From: AP-15 sp963703855
Lineage (GTDB): Bacteria; Pseudomonadota; Alphaproteobacteria; ATCC43930; CGMCC-115725
Direction: 5' to 3'
Assembly (NCBI GenBank): GCA_963703855.1
Contig: CAVPFW010000026.1
Span: 62,001-126,000, forward strand
Length of the DNA stretch: 64,000 nucleotides
The position numbers and the translations under genes are program-made. Of this stretch, positions 17,851 through 27,247 are shown piece by piece. Under the pieces are notes generated by a model. That model saw nothing but the letters and a program-made list of their open reading frames with translations. It made no database searches and was not told the DNA's origin. Every line of letters starts with the position of its first letter. The first letter of the stretch is position 1.

Positions 17851-17923
17851 CGCACAGCAGCGCCGCCAAATAGTCCTCCCAGAGCGCCAGGTAGCGGCGG
17901 GCGAGGCCCCGAGCGTCGGTCAT
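17567..17923 (-). CDS. small coiled-coil protein overlapping phaC start
   Basis: 118 residues from ATG 17923. The N-terminal helix MTDARGLARRYLALWEDYLA, a Pro/Ala-rich middle, and a clear heptad pattern ELAHRLAMVEARLAVLEQR near the C-terminus suggest a small helical PHA-granule or synthase-associated protein. It overlaps the phaC frame out of phase over its last ~284 nt. Codon third-position GC is high in the first ~40 codons and lower in the overlap, so either the overlap is dual-coding or the last part is a by-product. Similar small genes precede phaC in related bacteria, from memory. Confidence 0.45.
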   Translation of the reverse strand: MTDARGLARRYLALWEDYLAALLCDAEAAEPPPRRIAAGPDPGCSPQPGEPAGATGPPAGAASAAGPSGERDEPVAELAHRLAMVEARLAVLEQRVAAVERDHKTTARPRLRNRRSRA

Positions 17924-18057
17924 CCCGACCAATATAGGCTGGCGCAACGCGCCGGGAACCAAATCGGGGCCGCCCGCCACCGGTTTGATGAAGCGATCGC
18001 GCCGAATCATTGTATTGTCGCGGCGGGGGTCCGTCCCCGAGAGGAGATGGCGCGCGC

Positions 18058-18673
18058 ATGAACACCCCGAACAGTCAAAAGCCCGACGGCAGCAAGCCGG
18101 TCATCGTCAAGAAATACGCCAACCGGCGGCTCTACAACACCGCGACGAGCAGCTACGTCACCCTCGACGATCTTGCCAAGCTGATCAAGGAGGGCGGCGA
18201 CTTCGTCGCCCATGACGCGAAAACCGGCGAGGACATCACCCGCTCGGTGCTGACCCAGATCATTGTCGAGCAGGAGCAGAAAGGCCAGAATCTGCTGCCG
18301 ATCAGCTTTCTGCGGCAGCTGATCGGCTTTTACGGGGACAGCATGCAGTTCTTGGTCCCCGGCTACCTCGAGCAGGCGATGGGCGCCTTTGGCCGCAACC
18401 AGGAGCAGATGCGCAAAAACCTGCAGGCGACGTTTGGCATCTTTCCCGTTCGGGCAGTTCGAGGAAATGGGCAAGCAGAACATCGCCTTGTTCCAGCGCG
18501 CCCTCAAAATGCTGGCTCCCTATGGGGCGGAGGATAATCCGCCGGCGACCGACGCGCCGCCGGCGGCGGCGGGCGAGGACCCGCGCCTGAAGCGGCTCGA
18601 GGCCCAGATCGACGCGCTGACCCGGCAGCTCGAAGCGCTGGGGCGCGAGCGCGAGCCGCACAAGCAGGAATGA
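18058..18673 (+). CDS. phaR: polyhydroxyalkanoate synthesis repressor PhaR, one frameshift
   Basis: The start ATG at 18058 follows GAGGAG. The first part, VIVKKYANRRLYNTATSSYVTLDDLAKL, is the PhaR DNA-binding domain, followed by the accumulation-regulator domain (ISFLRQLIGFYGDSMQ, VPGYLEQAMGAF). At 18445-18447 a CCC replaces an expected CC. Beyond it the frame FGQFEEMGKQNIALFQRAL continues PhaR in the +1 frame to 18673, with a C-terminal coiled coil (RLKRLEAQIDALTRQLEAL). About 204 residues if joined. PhaR senses PHB and represses phasin and synthesis genes. It is divergent from phaC, and its stop overlaps the trpF start. Confidence 0.85.
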
Positions 18674-19314
18674 TGGTCGCCGCCAAGATCTGCGGGCTGT
18701 CGGGCGAGGTTGCGGTCAGCGCCGCGATCGCCGGCGGCGCCGCCTATCTCGGCTTTGTGTTCTACCCGCCGAGCCCGCGCGTGGTGAAACCGGAGCAAGC
18801 CGGCCGGCTGTGCGCTGCGGTGCCCGCCGGGATCAAGCGGGTCGGGCTCTTCGTCGACGCCGATGACGACACCATCGCCGCAATCCTCGCCGCGGCGCCG
18901 CTCGACATCCTGCAGTTCCACGGCAGCGAAACTCCGGCGCGGGTCGCCGAGGCCAGGCTGCGCTTCGGCCGCAAGGTGATGAAGGCAGTGCCGATCGCCG
19001 GCGCGGACGATGTTGCCCGCGCCGAGGGCTTCGAGGACGCCGCCGACCTGCTGCTGTTCGACGCGAAGCCGCCGCGCCGGCCGGATGCGCTGCCCGGCGG
19101 CAACGGCCTGGCCTTTGACTGGCGGCTGATTGCCGGCCGATCGTGGCGCCGGCCCTGGATGTTGTCGGGCGGATTGACCGCGGCGCTGTTGCCCGAGGCG
19201 GTGCGTATTTCGGGTGCGGCCCACGTCGATGTTTCCTCCGGCGTCGAAAGCCGCCCGGGCGAAAAGGACCCCGACAAGATCCGTGCCTTTCTCGCCGCCG
19301 CCCACGCGCTTTAG
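18670..19314 (+). CDS. trpF: phosphoribosylanthranilate isomerase
   Basis: 214 residues, TIM barrel, converting N-(5'-phosphoribosyl)anthranilate to the enol-amine form in tryptophan synthesis. Motifs: AKICGLS with the catalytic Cys, YLGFVFYPPSPR, VGLFVDADDD with the catalytic Asp, LDILQFHGSE, and the phosphate-binding LSGGLT. ATG 18670 (or 18673) overlaps the phaR stop, so translation is coupled to phaR. Confidence 0.95.
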   Translation: MMVAAKICGLSGEVAVSAAIAGGAAYLGFVFYPPSPRVVKPEQAGRLCAAVPAGIKRVGLFVDADDDTIAAILAAAPLDILQFHGSETPARVAEARLRFGRKVMKAVPIAGADDVARAEGFEDAADLLLFDAKPPRRPDALPGGNGLAFDWRLIAGRSWRRPWMLSGGLTAALLPEAVRISGAAHVDVSSGVESRPGEKDPDKIRAFLAAAHAL

Positions 19315-19358
19315 AGCGAGTTGACCGGCTCCGGTTGAGCAGATATCGCTTGCGGATC

Positions 19359-19394
19359 GCGGCCGTCCCGGCCGCATGCGGGCCACAGGCCCGC
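19359..19394. repeat. two perfect GC hairpins between trpF and trpB
   Basis: GCGGCC-GTCCC-GGCCGC at 19359-19375 and GCGGGCC-ACA-GGCCCGC at 19378-19394 form adjacent perfect hairpins in the 104-nt trpF-trpB gap. No T-run follows, so they are not simple terminators. They may be a dispersed repeat or a processing/stability element. Confidence 0.5.
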
Positions 19395-19418
19395 GGTCCC
19401 TAGCCCCAAAATGGGGTA

Positions 19419-20633
<1,215 letters not shown>

Positions 20634-20668
20634 CGCGCTCGCTCGGTTGGAACGCATCCGAAAATTCG

Positions 20669-20694
20669 CCTCTCCCCCCTGAAGGGCGGAGAGG
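20669..20694. repeat. GC-rich hairpin repeat, copy 2
   Basis: CCTCTCCCCCCTGAAGGGCG followed by GAGAGG forms a hairpin of the same family as 4733-4760. It lies within the 85-nt gap between trpB and trpA. Confidence 0.5.
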
Positions 20695-20718
20695 GGACAT
20701 CGTTAAAGGGGCTGGGTC

Positions 20719-21552
20719 ATGAGCCGCATCGAGCAGCGCTTTGCGGCGTTGCGCGGGGAGGACCGCGCCGGGCTCGTCGCCTATCTGACCGCGGGCGATC
20801 CCGACCCCGACACCTCGGCCGAGCTCTTTGGCCGCCTCGCCGCGGCAGGCGCCGATCTGATCGAGATCGGCATGCCGTTCTCCGACCCGATGGCCGACGG
20901 CCCGGCGATCCAGGAGGCCGGGCAGCGCGCGTTGAAGGCCGGCATGACCTTGCGCGGCACCTTGGCGCTGGTGCGGGCACTGCGCCGCGGCGACGACGCG
21001 ACCCCGATCGTACTGATGGGCTATTTCAACCCAATCTACCGCTTCGGCGCCGAGAGGTTCGTCGGCGAGGCGGTCGCGGCCGGGGTCGATGGGGTCATCG
21101 TCGTCGATCTGCCGCCGGAGGAGGATTCCGAGCTCGCGGTTCCGGCGCGCGCCGCCGGTTTCGATGTGATCCGGCTGGCGACGCCGACCAGCGACGAGCG
21201 CCGGCTGCCGCGGATCGTCGAGCACGCCAGCGGCTTTCTCTATTACGTCGCGATCGCCGGGATCACCGGCACGCGTTCGGCCGACAGCGCCGTGGTCGCC
21301 GTCGCGGTGGCGCGGTTGCGCCGGTTCACCGGGCTGCCGGTCGCGGTCGGCTTCGGCATCAAGAACCCGGAGCAGGCCGCCGCCGTCGCGCGCGCCGCCG
21401 ACGCCGCGGCCGTCGGCTCCTCTTTGGTCCAGCGCCTCGCTCTCAACCTCGACCCCGACGGCCGCGCCAAGCCCGGCCTCGTCGACGCCGTCCTCGGCGA
21501 CATCCGCGCGCTGGCGCAGGGGGTGCGCGGGGCTCGCAAGGAACAGACCTGA
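20719..21552 (+). CDS. trpA: tryptophan synthase alpha chain
   Basis: 277-residue TIM-barrel subunit that releases indole from indole-3-glycerol phosphate and channels it to TrpB. YLTAGDPDPDTSAELF and LIEIGMPFSDPMADGPAIQ hold the catalytic Glu and Asp; the phosphate site is in YYVAIAGITGTR and VGFGIKNPEQ. It follows trpB in the same operon. Confidence 0.96.
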   Translation: MSRIEQRFAALRGEDRAGLVAYLTAGDPDPDTSAELFGRLAAAGADLIEIGMPFSDPMADGPAIQEAGQRALKAGMTLRGTLALVRALRRGDDATPIVLMGYFNPIYRFGAERFVGEAVAAGVDGVIVVDLPPEEDSELAVPARAAGFDVIRLATPTSDERRLPRIVEHASGFLYYVAIAGITGTRSADSAVVAVAVARLRRFTGLPVAVGFGIKNPEQAAAVARAADAAAVGSSLVQRLALNLDPDGRAKPGLVDAVLGDIRALAQGVRGARKEQT

Positions 21553-21564
21553 ACCGAGGCTGCG

Positions 21565-21933
21565 ATGCTCGACCACGTCACGATCGGTGTCAGCGACCTC
21601 GACCGGGCGAAAGCTTTCTACGATCGCGCTCTTGCCGCTCTCGGCATCGAGCGCCTCTATGCTGAAGGTCAGAATTTTGCGGGGTACGGCGCCGACAACA
21701 AGGCGTTTTTCTGGATCGGTGCCCAAGACGCGGTGCACAACAGCATGCATATCGCCTTCAGCGCGCCCGATCGTGCGACGGTGAATGCATTTTACGCAGC
21801 CGCGCTCGCGGGCGGAGGCCGCGGGAATGGGCCGCCGGGCCTTCGGCCCCATTATCATCCAAACTATTACGGCGCCTTTGTCCTTGATCCTGACGGTCAC
21901 AATATCGAAGCCGTGTGTCACGCCCCACCCTGA
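21565..21933 (+). CDS. VOC (glyoxalase/bleomycin-resistance) family protein
   Basis: 122 residues: MLDHVTIGVSDLDRAKAFYDRALAALG is the classic first module, and YYGAFVLDPDGHNIEAVCH the last strand, with metal-ligand-like His and Glu. One pair of beta-alpha-beta-beta-beta modules forms a half barrel that dimerises. The substrate is unknown. It starts 12 nt after trpA and may be cotranscribed with it. Confidence 0.85.
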   Translation: MLDHVTIGVSDLDRAKAFYDRALAALGIERLYAEGQNFAGYGADNKAFFWIGAQDAVHNSMHIAFSAPDRATVNAFYAAALAGGGRGNGPPGLRPHYHPNYYGAFVLDPDGHNIEAVCHAPP

Positions 21934-22589
21934 CCGCCCGCGACACAGCGTTCGGTCAGATCGGGAAGCAGCGGCCATTCCCCGGGATTGAATTTCGCCG
22001 GCTTGTTCACCTTTGCTGTCGCAGGGCTTTCGGGTGAGCCGCTGCCGTTCAAGAGAGAACGATTTCTCGCACAGTCAAGTCCTCGCCGGTGTCGCCAAGT
22101 TCGCGCCGACCCCTCAGTCGCGACCGTCTGATCATCTGGTCCGATCGCGTTAAATCCGCGCGGTCGCCGGACTGCCGGGGGCCTCGGGACCGCAGGCAAA
22201 CCAACGGCCGGCTGCGCCCGTCCTTTGCCGCACCGCGGTGAGGAAAGCCGGACGCAGCGCCAGTCGCCAGCCATCAGAATTGCGCATGCTCCAATAGCGG
22301 GGCAGGTTAACTATGAATATTGCCTAATTAACTATCAATATTGTGGATGATTCTACTTTTTCGGCGTTATTCCAAGCGTGGCGGAAGAGGCCGAGTGTTC
22401 AGGCGCAACCTGGCGGAGTGTCGTCCACGGGCGATTTCCAACACGACCGTCGCGGCCGTCATTGAAGCAGTCGAGCCGGATTTATTCAGGTCATGCAGCG
22501 AGACGAGAATGCGGCCGCGGCGGTCGAGCCCGCGCGATGGATTTGGGCGTTCGGGGTGGGCCACCGGGGGATCGACGGGCCTTTGGGCC
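21934..22589. other. 650-nt gap upstream of sciP
   Basis: No protein-like frame. The left two thirds are featureless GC-rich sequence. From 22300 to 22360 the base composition turns AT-rich and holds the direct repeats described at 22307-22343 and a GATTC (GANTC methylation-type) site at 22349-22353, which together look like a regulatory region. Confidence 0.5.
22307..22343. promoter_or_regulatory. two 16-bp direct repeats phased by 21 bp
   Basis: TTAACTATGAATATTG at 22307-22322 and TTAACTATCAATATTG at 22328-22343 differ at one position and repeat with a 21-bp period, two turns of DNA. TTAACTAT is one base from the TTAACCAT half-site associated with CtrA. The pair sits about 250-280 bp upstream of sciP, a known CtrA-circuit gene, so a CtrA-type operator is a reasonable inference. 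Confidence 0.45.
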
Positions 22590-22856
22590 GTGGCTGATCC
22601 AGCCCGTCCGATGGCGGAATTGCCGGCTCCCAACGTCAAAAGATGGACGATCCGGCGCAAGGCTGCGGTCGTCGCCGCGGTGGCCAACGGGGTGCTGAGC
22701 CGAGAGGAGGCGTGCCGGCGCTACCAGCTTTCAGAAGAGGAGCTCCTCAGCTGGCAGCAGGCGTTTGAAACGCATGGTCTGCCGGGTTTGCGCTCGACCC
22801 GGCTTCAGCATTATCGGGGGTCGGGCGCCCGCCGCCGCGACCGGTCGGGTCGCTGA
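22590..22856 (+). CDS. sciP: SciP-like DUF1153 protein, CtrA-circuit regulator
   Basis: 88 residues if GTG 22590 is the start; ATG 22611 would give 81. The core is LPAPNVKRWTIRRKAAVVAAV followed by EEACRRYQLSEEELLSWQQAF and GLPGLRSTRLQHYR, which is the DUF1153/SciP winged-helix family almost end to end. In Caulobacter SciP binds CtrA and blocks activation of CtrA-dependent promoters. Homology extends back to ARPMAEL, which favours the upstream start. The C-terminal 110 nt overlap the end of the convergent membrane protein gene. Confidence 0.8.
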   Translation: MADPARPMAELPAPNVKRWTIRRKAAVVAAVANGVLSREEACRRYQLSEEELLSWQQAFETHGLPGLRSTRLQHYRGSGARRRDRSGR

Positions 22857-24159
22857 GAGCGGCTGGCCGAGAGCCCGCCGCAGCGGTCGGTCGTCGGCGC
22901 GCCGGCACTCCGGTCGAGGATTGCGGAGGCCCCTTGCCGCGCAGCGCGGTGGCGGCGACCAGGGCTGCGAATGCCGCGGCGACCAGCGGCCCGACCGGCA
23001 GGTGCCAGGCCGCCGCAATTCCGCGCGGATCGAGGCTCAGCACATAGAGCCCCGCCAGCGCGAGCAGCCCCCATTCGGGCAGACGATATTTCCCCTCGGC
23101 GCGCACAAGCCAAGCGGCGGCGACCCCGGCCAGCACGAGATCGTAGAACAGGGCGAGCGGGACCGCGACGATGGTTGCCGAAACCAGGCTCGCCGCACGG
23201 ATCGGCAGCGGCAGCCCGCGGCGCCAGACCCAGGCGACGAGACCGCCGGCTCCCAAGGTGGCGCCGGCCTGCACGATGCAGCCGAGGGTCGGGGCGGCGC
23301 CGAGCAGCATCGCGGCCCCGAACGGGGTTACGAAGCCGGCGAACGGAATCCGTCCGGAGCCGTAGACATTTTGGGACGCCCCCGCCGCCGTCAGGAACGC
23401 GCGCCAGGTTTCCGACCCGAAGACGGCCAACGACAGCAGGCACAGACCGGCAGCGCCGGCGGAGGCCGCGGCGAAGGCGCGCCACCGGCCGCCGGCGGCG
23501 AGCGCCACCGGGACCAGCAACGCGAAGTGGGGCTTGCAGCAGAGCGCTCCGAACAGCACGCCCGCGACCTTCGGGCGGCGGTCGACCAGAATTGTCGCGG
23601 CCCCGAACAGCCCTGCGGTCAGAAACCCGTTTTGTCCCAAGCCGATCGTCCACAGCACCGGCGGGAAAGCGAGGATCGGGGTCAGGATCGCCCAGCCGCG
23701 CTCGCCGATGATGCGTTGCATGACGAAGAGATAGAGGCCGAGGGTCGCGGCTTCGAAGACGACGAAGGCGACGAGATAGGGCAGCCGGGCGAGAGCGGCG
23801 CAGAGCAGCAGGAAAACCGGCGGGTAGTAGAAGAAATTGTAGGCGATCCCCGGCTCGGTCGCGCGCTGCTCGGCGGCGAAATGCGCGGCGTTGTCGTAGG
23901 CGAGCTCGGGCGTTCCGGCATCCACCAGCTTTCCGGCGGCGTAAAAGCTGACGAAATCGGTGCTCGTCGGTTTCGCCAACGGCACGATCAGGCCGTGGGT
24001 GCCGGCCGCCATGAACAGGAAGAACGCGATCTCGAACGCCAACAGGATTGCGCAGAAGAACAAGACGCGGCGGCCGCCGAGCAATCGGCCTGAGCTGAAG
24101 TCCGGGGTCGGTTCCGAGCCGGCATAGAGCTTGCGGCAGTCGACCATTCTCGGTTCCAA
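22747..24159 (-). CDS. GT87/DUF2029-type polyprenyl-linked glycosyltransferase-like membrane protein
   Basis: 470 residues with about ten hydrophobic segments. The first periplasmic loop, STDFVSFYAAGKLVDAGTPELAYD, contains the Asp and layout typical of GT-C family DUF2029 (GT87) mannosyl/arabinosyl-transferases, and FYYPPVFLLLCAALA follows. The acceptor is unknown. The last ~70 residues are low-complexity, Pro/Gly/Ala-rich, and overlap sciP on the opposite strand. The true protein may be a little shorter if that tail is a stop lost by an indel. The ATG at 24159 lacks a strong ribosome site. Confidence 0.7.
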   Translation of the reverse strand: MEPRMVDCRKLYAGSEPTPDFSSGRLLGGRRVLFFCAILLAFEIAFFLFMAAGTHGLIVPLAKPTSTDFVSFYAAGKLVDAGTPELAYDNAAHFAAEQRATEPGIAYNFFYYPPVFLLLCAALARLPYLVAFVVFEAATLGLYLFVMQRIIGERGWAILTPILAFPPVLWTIGLGQNGFLTAGLFGAATILVDRRPKVAGVLFGALCCKPHFALLVPVALAAGGRWRAFAAASAGAAGLCLLSLAVFGSETWRAFLTAAGASQNVYGSGRIPFAGFVTPFGAAMLLGAAPTLGCIVQAGATLGAGGLVAWVWRRGLPLPIRAASLVSATIVAVPLALFYDLVLAGVAAAWLVRAEGKYRLPEWGLLALAGLYVLSLDPRGIAAAWHLPVGPLVAAAFAALVAATALRGKGPPQSSTGVPARRRPTAAAGSRPAALSDPTGRGGGRPTPDNAEAGSSANPADHAFQTPAAS

Positions 24160-24258
24160 AGGCGCCGCCCGTGAGCCCCATGACGGGCCCGGAGACGCCG
24201 GCCAACGCTCGGCGGGAAAACCAACCGCCGAATGTCGGCCGACGAAAAGCCCGTGGTT

Positions 24259-24420
24259 TCAGACGCTGGTGGCGACGTTGTTGAAGGCGGTGCTGAGATT
24301 GGAGCCGAGCAGTTGCCAGGCGGCAATACAGACGACGGCGACCAGCGCTGCGATCAATCCATACTCGATTGCCGTGACACCAGCGTTGTTCGCAAACAAC
24401 TGCGAAATCTTCGTACGCAT
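24259..24420 (-). CDS. Flp/Fap-type IVb pilin, intact copy
   Basis: 53 residues starting MRTKISQLFANNAG, ATG 24420 with CAGGAG upstream. GVTAIEYGLIAALVAVVCIAAW is the Flp pilin cleavage and assembly region: Gly then processed N-terminus with Glu+5 and Tyr, followed by a hydrophobic helix. It should be processed by a TadV/CpaA-type prepilin peptidase and assembled by the Tad secretion system. No tad/cpa gene is in this window. Two related but damaged copies follow upstream. Confidence 0.88.
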   Translation of the reverse strand: MRTKISQLFANNAGVTAIEYGLIAALVAVVCIAAWQLLGSNLSTAFNNVATSV

Positions 24421-24644
24421 CGTGATTCTCCTGAGGTCCAATGACGCGCAGGGTCCGACCAAACCCTTGATGGAATCCTAATTATCGGGCGCGTTCCACA
24501 CGTTGTTCGAAGTGCGATCAGGGCGCGCTGGTACCCGTCGACTTTCGTTGTAAGCGCAGCCAGCAGCCCCGCGGCTGGCTTGACATCGGCCATTGCCTAA
24601 TCCGAGATTTGCACGGCAGAGCGGAAAACCGATTGATGCGGGTC

Positions 24645-24806
24645 TCAAAATCCGGTGATTACGGAGCCGAACAGGCTGCTTACCGATGTACCCAAAGTCG
24701 TGACCGCGGCGACGATGGCGAGCGCCACCAGCCTGGCAATAAAGGCGTACTCGATTGCCGTGACGCCCAACTCGTTTTGGGCCAGCTTTCCGCGCGATGC
24801 GGGCAG
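24645..24806 (-). pseudogene. Flp-type pilin copy without a start codon
   Basis: In one minus-strand frame the sequence reads QNELGVTAIEYAFIARLVAL and ends SSLFGSVITGF before TGA at 24647-24645, clearly a second Flp pilin. AAGGAG (minus strand, 24812-24807) stands at the right place for a ribosome site, but the codons that follow are CTG CCC GCA TCG with no ATG, GTG or TTG before the pilin motif. An Arg (FIARL) sits inside the hydrophobic helix. I read it as a decayed paralogue, or one started at a non-standard codon. Confidence 0.6.
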
Positions 24807-24953
24807 CTCCTTGTGGAGCTGACGGCCCGCGAACCGTGGCCGACTGGGGATGCATCGTCCTCTCAGGCTGGCCGGTGACGCAGCGGTTGAACGCTCGACG
24901 CCGCGATCGTTCGGTCGAGCGTTGCCTGACCAGGGATCGGTATTCCGCGCGGG

Positions 24954-25115
24954 TCAGACGCTGCCGGCAACGTCGTTGAAGGTAGTGCTAAGGCTGGTTG
25001 CCGAGCAAGGTCCAGCCGCTATGCAGACAACGGCGACGAGGGCGGCGATCAATCCGTATTCGATGGCCGTGACGCCGGCATTGTTCTTGATGAATCTAAC
25101 ATATAGCGCGCGCAT
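24954..25115 (-). CDS. Flp-type pilin copy with compensating indels
   Basis: 53 residues, ATG 25115 (MRALYVRFIKNNAGVTAIEY). The first 34 and the last ~13 residues follow the intact pilin at 24259 closely, but the middle reads GPCSATS where the intact copy has WQLLGSN. Reading that stretch one frame over gives WTLLGNQ, so an early one-base loss and a later one-base gain have moved about seven codons out of frame and back. The product would lose the helix end. Expression and function are doubtful. Confidence 0.7.
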   Translation of the reverse strand: MRALYVRFIKNNAGVTAIEYGLIAALVAVVCIAAGPCSATSLSTTFNDVAGSV

Positions 25116-25170
25116 CGGGTTCTCCCAGGCTAAGTCGCGCGCAGAATGCGGTCGAATGTTTGACGAGAGG

Positions 25171-27058
25171 TTAAGCAGCCGAAGAATTTTCCTTCGCCCG
25201 CCCCGCGGCGACGACGGCGATGACGGCGCTGCCGTAACGTTCGAGCTTGCTGCGGCCGATGCCGGGAATTTCAGCGAGAGCTGCGAGCGAGGCCGGTCTG
25301 CGGCGCGCGACCTCGATCAAGGTCGCATCGTGAAAGATCACGTAAGGCGGCAGCTCCTGTTGGCGCGCCTCGCCGAGACGCCATGCGCGCAGCGCCTCCC
25401 ATACGGCGCTTGCCGCGGGGTCGAGATCGGGGGCCGCCGGCGCCGATTTCGAGTCTGCGGAGCGAGGCCGATGCCGCCCTTTGCGTTCCGGATCGAGGCG
25501 GAAACGCACGGATTTGGCGCCGCGCAGTATCTCGGCTGCCGCGGGCGCCAAGGACAGGCCGCCATGCCCGGCGAGGTCCGGCGTGACCAGCCCCTGCGCC
25601 GCCAGCTGGCGGAACACCGAGAGCCAGCCGCGGCGGTCGAGCTCGGTGCCGACCCCGAAAGTCTTCAGCTGGTCGTGCCCGAGCCGCTTGATCCGCTCGT
25701 TGTCGGCGCCGAGCAGCAGATCGACGAGGTAATGCGCGCCAAAGCGCTGCCCGGTGCGGTAGACGGCGGAGAGCGCCTTTTGCGCGGCGATGGTTCCCTC
25801 CCAGCTCGCGACCGGCTCGCGGCAATTGTCGCAGTTGCCGCAAGGCGGATGATCGCGCTCGCCGAAATAGCCGAGCAGCACCTGGCGCCGGCACGAGACC
25901 GTCTCGCAATAGCCGATCAGCGCCTCGATCTTGCGGCGTTCGATGCGGCGCTGGCGCTCGCCCGCCTCGCCCGCGTCGACCAGCCGCAGCAAATTCATCA
26001 CATCGGCGATGCCGTAGGTCATCCACGCGTCGGCGGGCAGCCCGTCGCGCCCGGCGCGGCCGGTTTCCTGATAATAGGCTTCAAGGTTTTTCGGCGCGTC
26101 GAGATGGGCGACAAAGCGGACGTTGGGCTTGTCGATCCCCATGCCGAAGGCGATCGTCGCGGCGACGATCACGCCCTCCTCGCGCAGGAAGCGCTCCTGG
26201 TTGCGCTCGCGCGCTCGCGCCGTCGAGACCGGCGTGGTAGGGGAGGGCGACGCGCCCGCGGGCCGCGAGCCGCGTCGCGGTCTCCTCGACCGCCCTGCGG
26301 GTGAAGCAGTAGACGATCCCGGCATCGCCGGGATGCTCCGCGCCGAGGAATTGCCAGAGCTGCTCGAGCGGGCTGCGTTTGGCCACCACCCGGTAGCAGA
26401 GGTTCGGGCGGTCGTAGCCGGCGGCGAACACCGGTGCCTGGCCGAGCCCGAGCTGGGCGATGATGTCGCGCCGCGTCGGCTCGTCAGCGGTCGCGGTCAG
26501 CGCCAGCAGCGGCACCGTCGGGAAGCGCTCCTTGAGGACCCTGAGCTGCTGGTATTCGGGGCGGAAATCATGGCCCCACTGCGAAATGCAGTGAGCCTCG
26601 TCGACCGCGAAGAGGGCAAGGCGGGAATGCCCGAGAAGATCGAGGCAGTGCTTGGTCATCAGCCGCTCGGGCGATACATAGAGCAGGTCGAGGGCGCCGT
26701 TGGCGGCGGCGCGCTCGACCTCGGCGGCCTCGCGCAGCGAAAGCCGCGAGTTCAGCGCGGCGGCGCGCACCCCTGCCTGGCCGAGCGCGTCGACCTGGTC
26801 CTTCATCAGCGCGATCAGCGGCGAGACGACGACACCGAGGCCCGGGCGCAGCAGCGCCGGCACCTGGTAGCAAAGCGATTTGCCGCCGCCGGTCGGCATC
26901 AGCACGACCGCGTCGCCGCCGCCGACGACATGCTCGATGACCGCCTGCTGCGACCCTCGGAAGCTGTCGAAGCCGAAGACCGCGCGCAGCACGCTCTGCG
27001 GCGTCCGCTCGGCGGGCTCCGAACGCTCCCGGTGATTTTCAGACTGCGAGCCCGGCAC
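25171..27058 (-). CDS. recQ: ATP-dependent DNA helicase RecQ, one frameshift
   Basis: About 629 residues if joined. The first frame (start 27058) has the helicase motifs: SQQAVIEHVVGGGDAVVLMPTGGGKS (Walker A), DEAHCISQWGHDFRPEY (Walker B), TATAD and YCFTRRAVEETA. At about 26205-26224 an extra base shifts the frame. The next frame continues RARERNQERFLREEG, the motif VI region QETGRAGRDG, the zinc-binding Cys set CGNCDNC, an RQC winged helix and an HRDC domain ending PGIGRSKLERYG. RecQ unwinds DNA 3'-5' in recombination repair. The downstream frame is intact, so a sequencing insertion is likely. Confidence 0.88.
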
Positions 27059-27247
27059 TTTCCACCTTGCGCTGTTTTCTCCGTATGCGTCAGATGCGGA
27101 ACGGGTTTGCGCGTGATACCCTGTTGCGCGGCCTTGAGCGCTATACGTTTTTATCCGAAGCCGCAGAATTCAATCGATCGGGCTAATGGGCATGGCGCGA
27201 CCGAGGGCCGGAGATCCGGCGAGCGAGGCAAGGTGCTGACGTCCCCC

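Noticed and set aside
18445..18447. Programmed +1 frameshift at TTT CCC G in phaR
   Set aside because: CCC can slip, but there is no stop codon in the shift site, no stimulatory structure seen, and other genes nearby have similar indels in unrelated contexts.
22341..22610. N-terminal extension of the SciP protein to 171 residues
   Set aside because: The upstream part is Arg/Ser-rich, overlaps the regulatory repeats, and has no counterpart in the SciP family.
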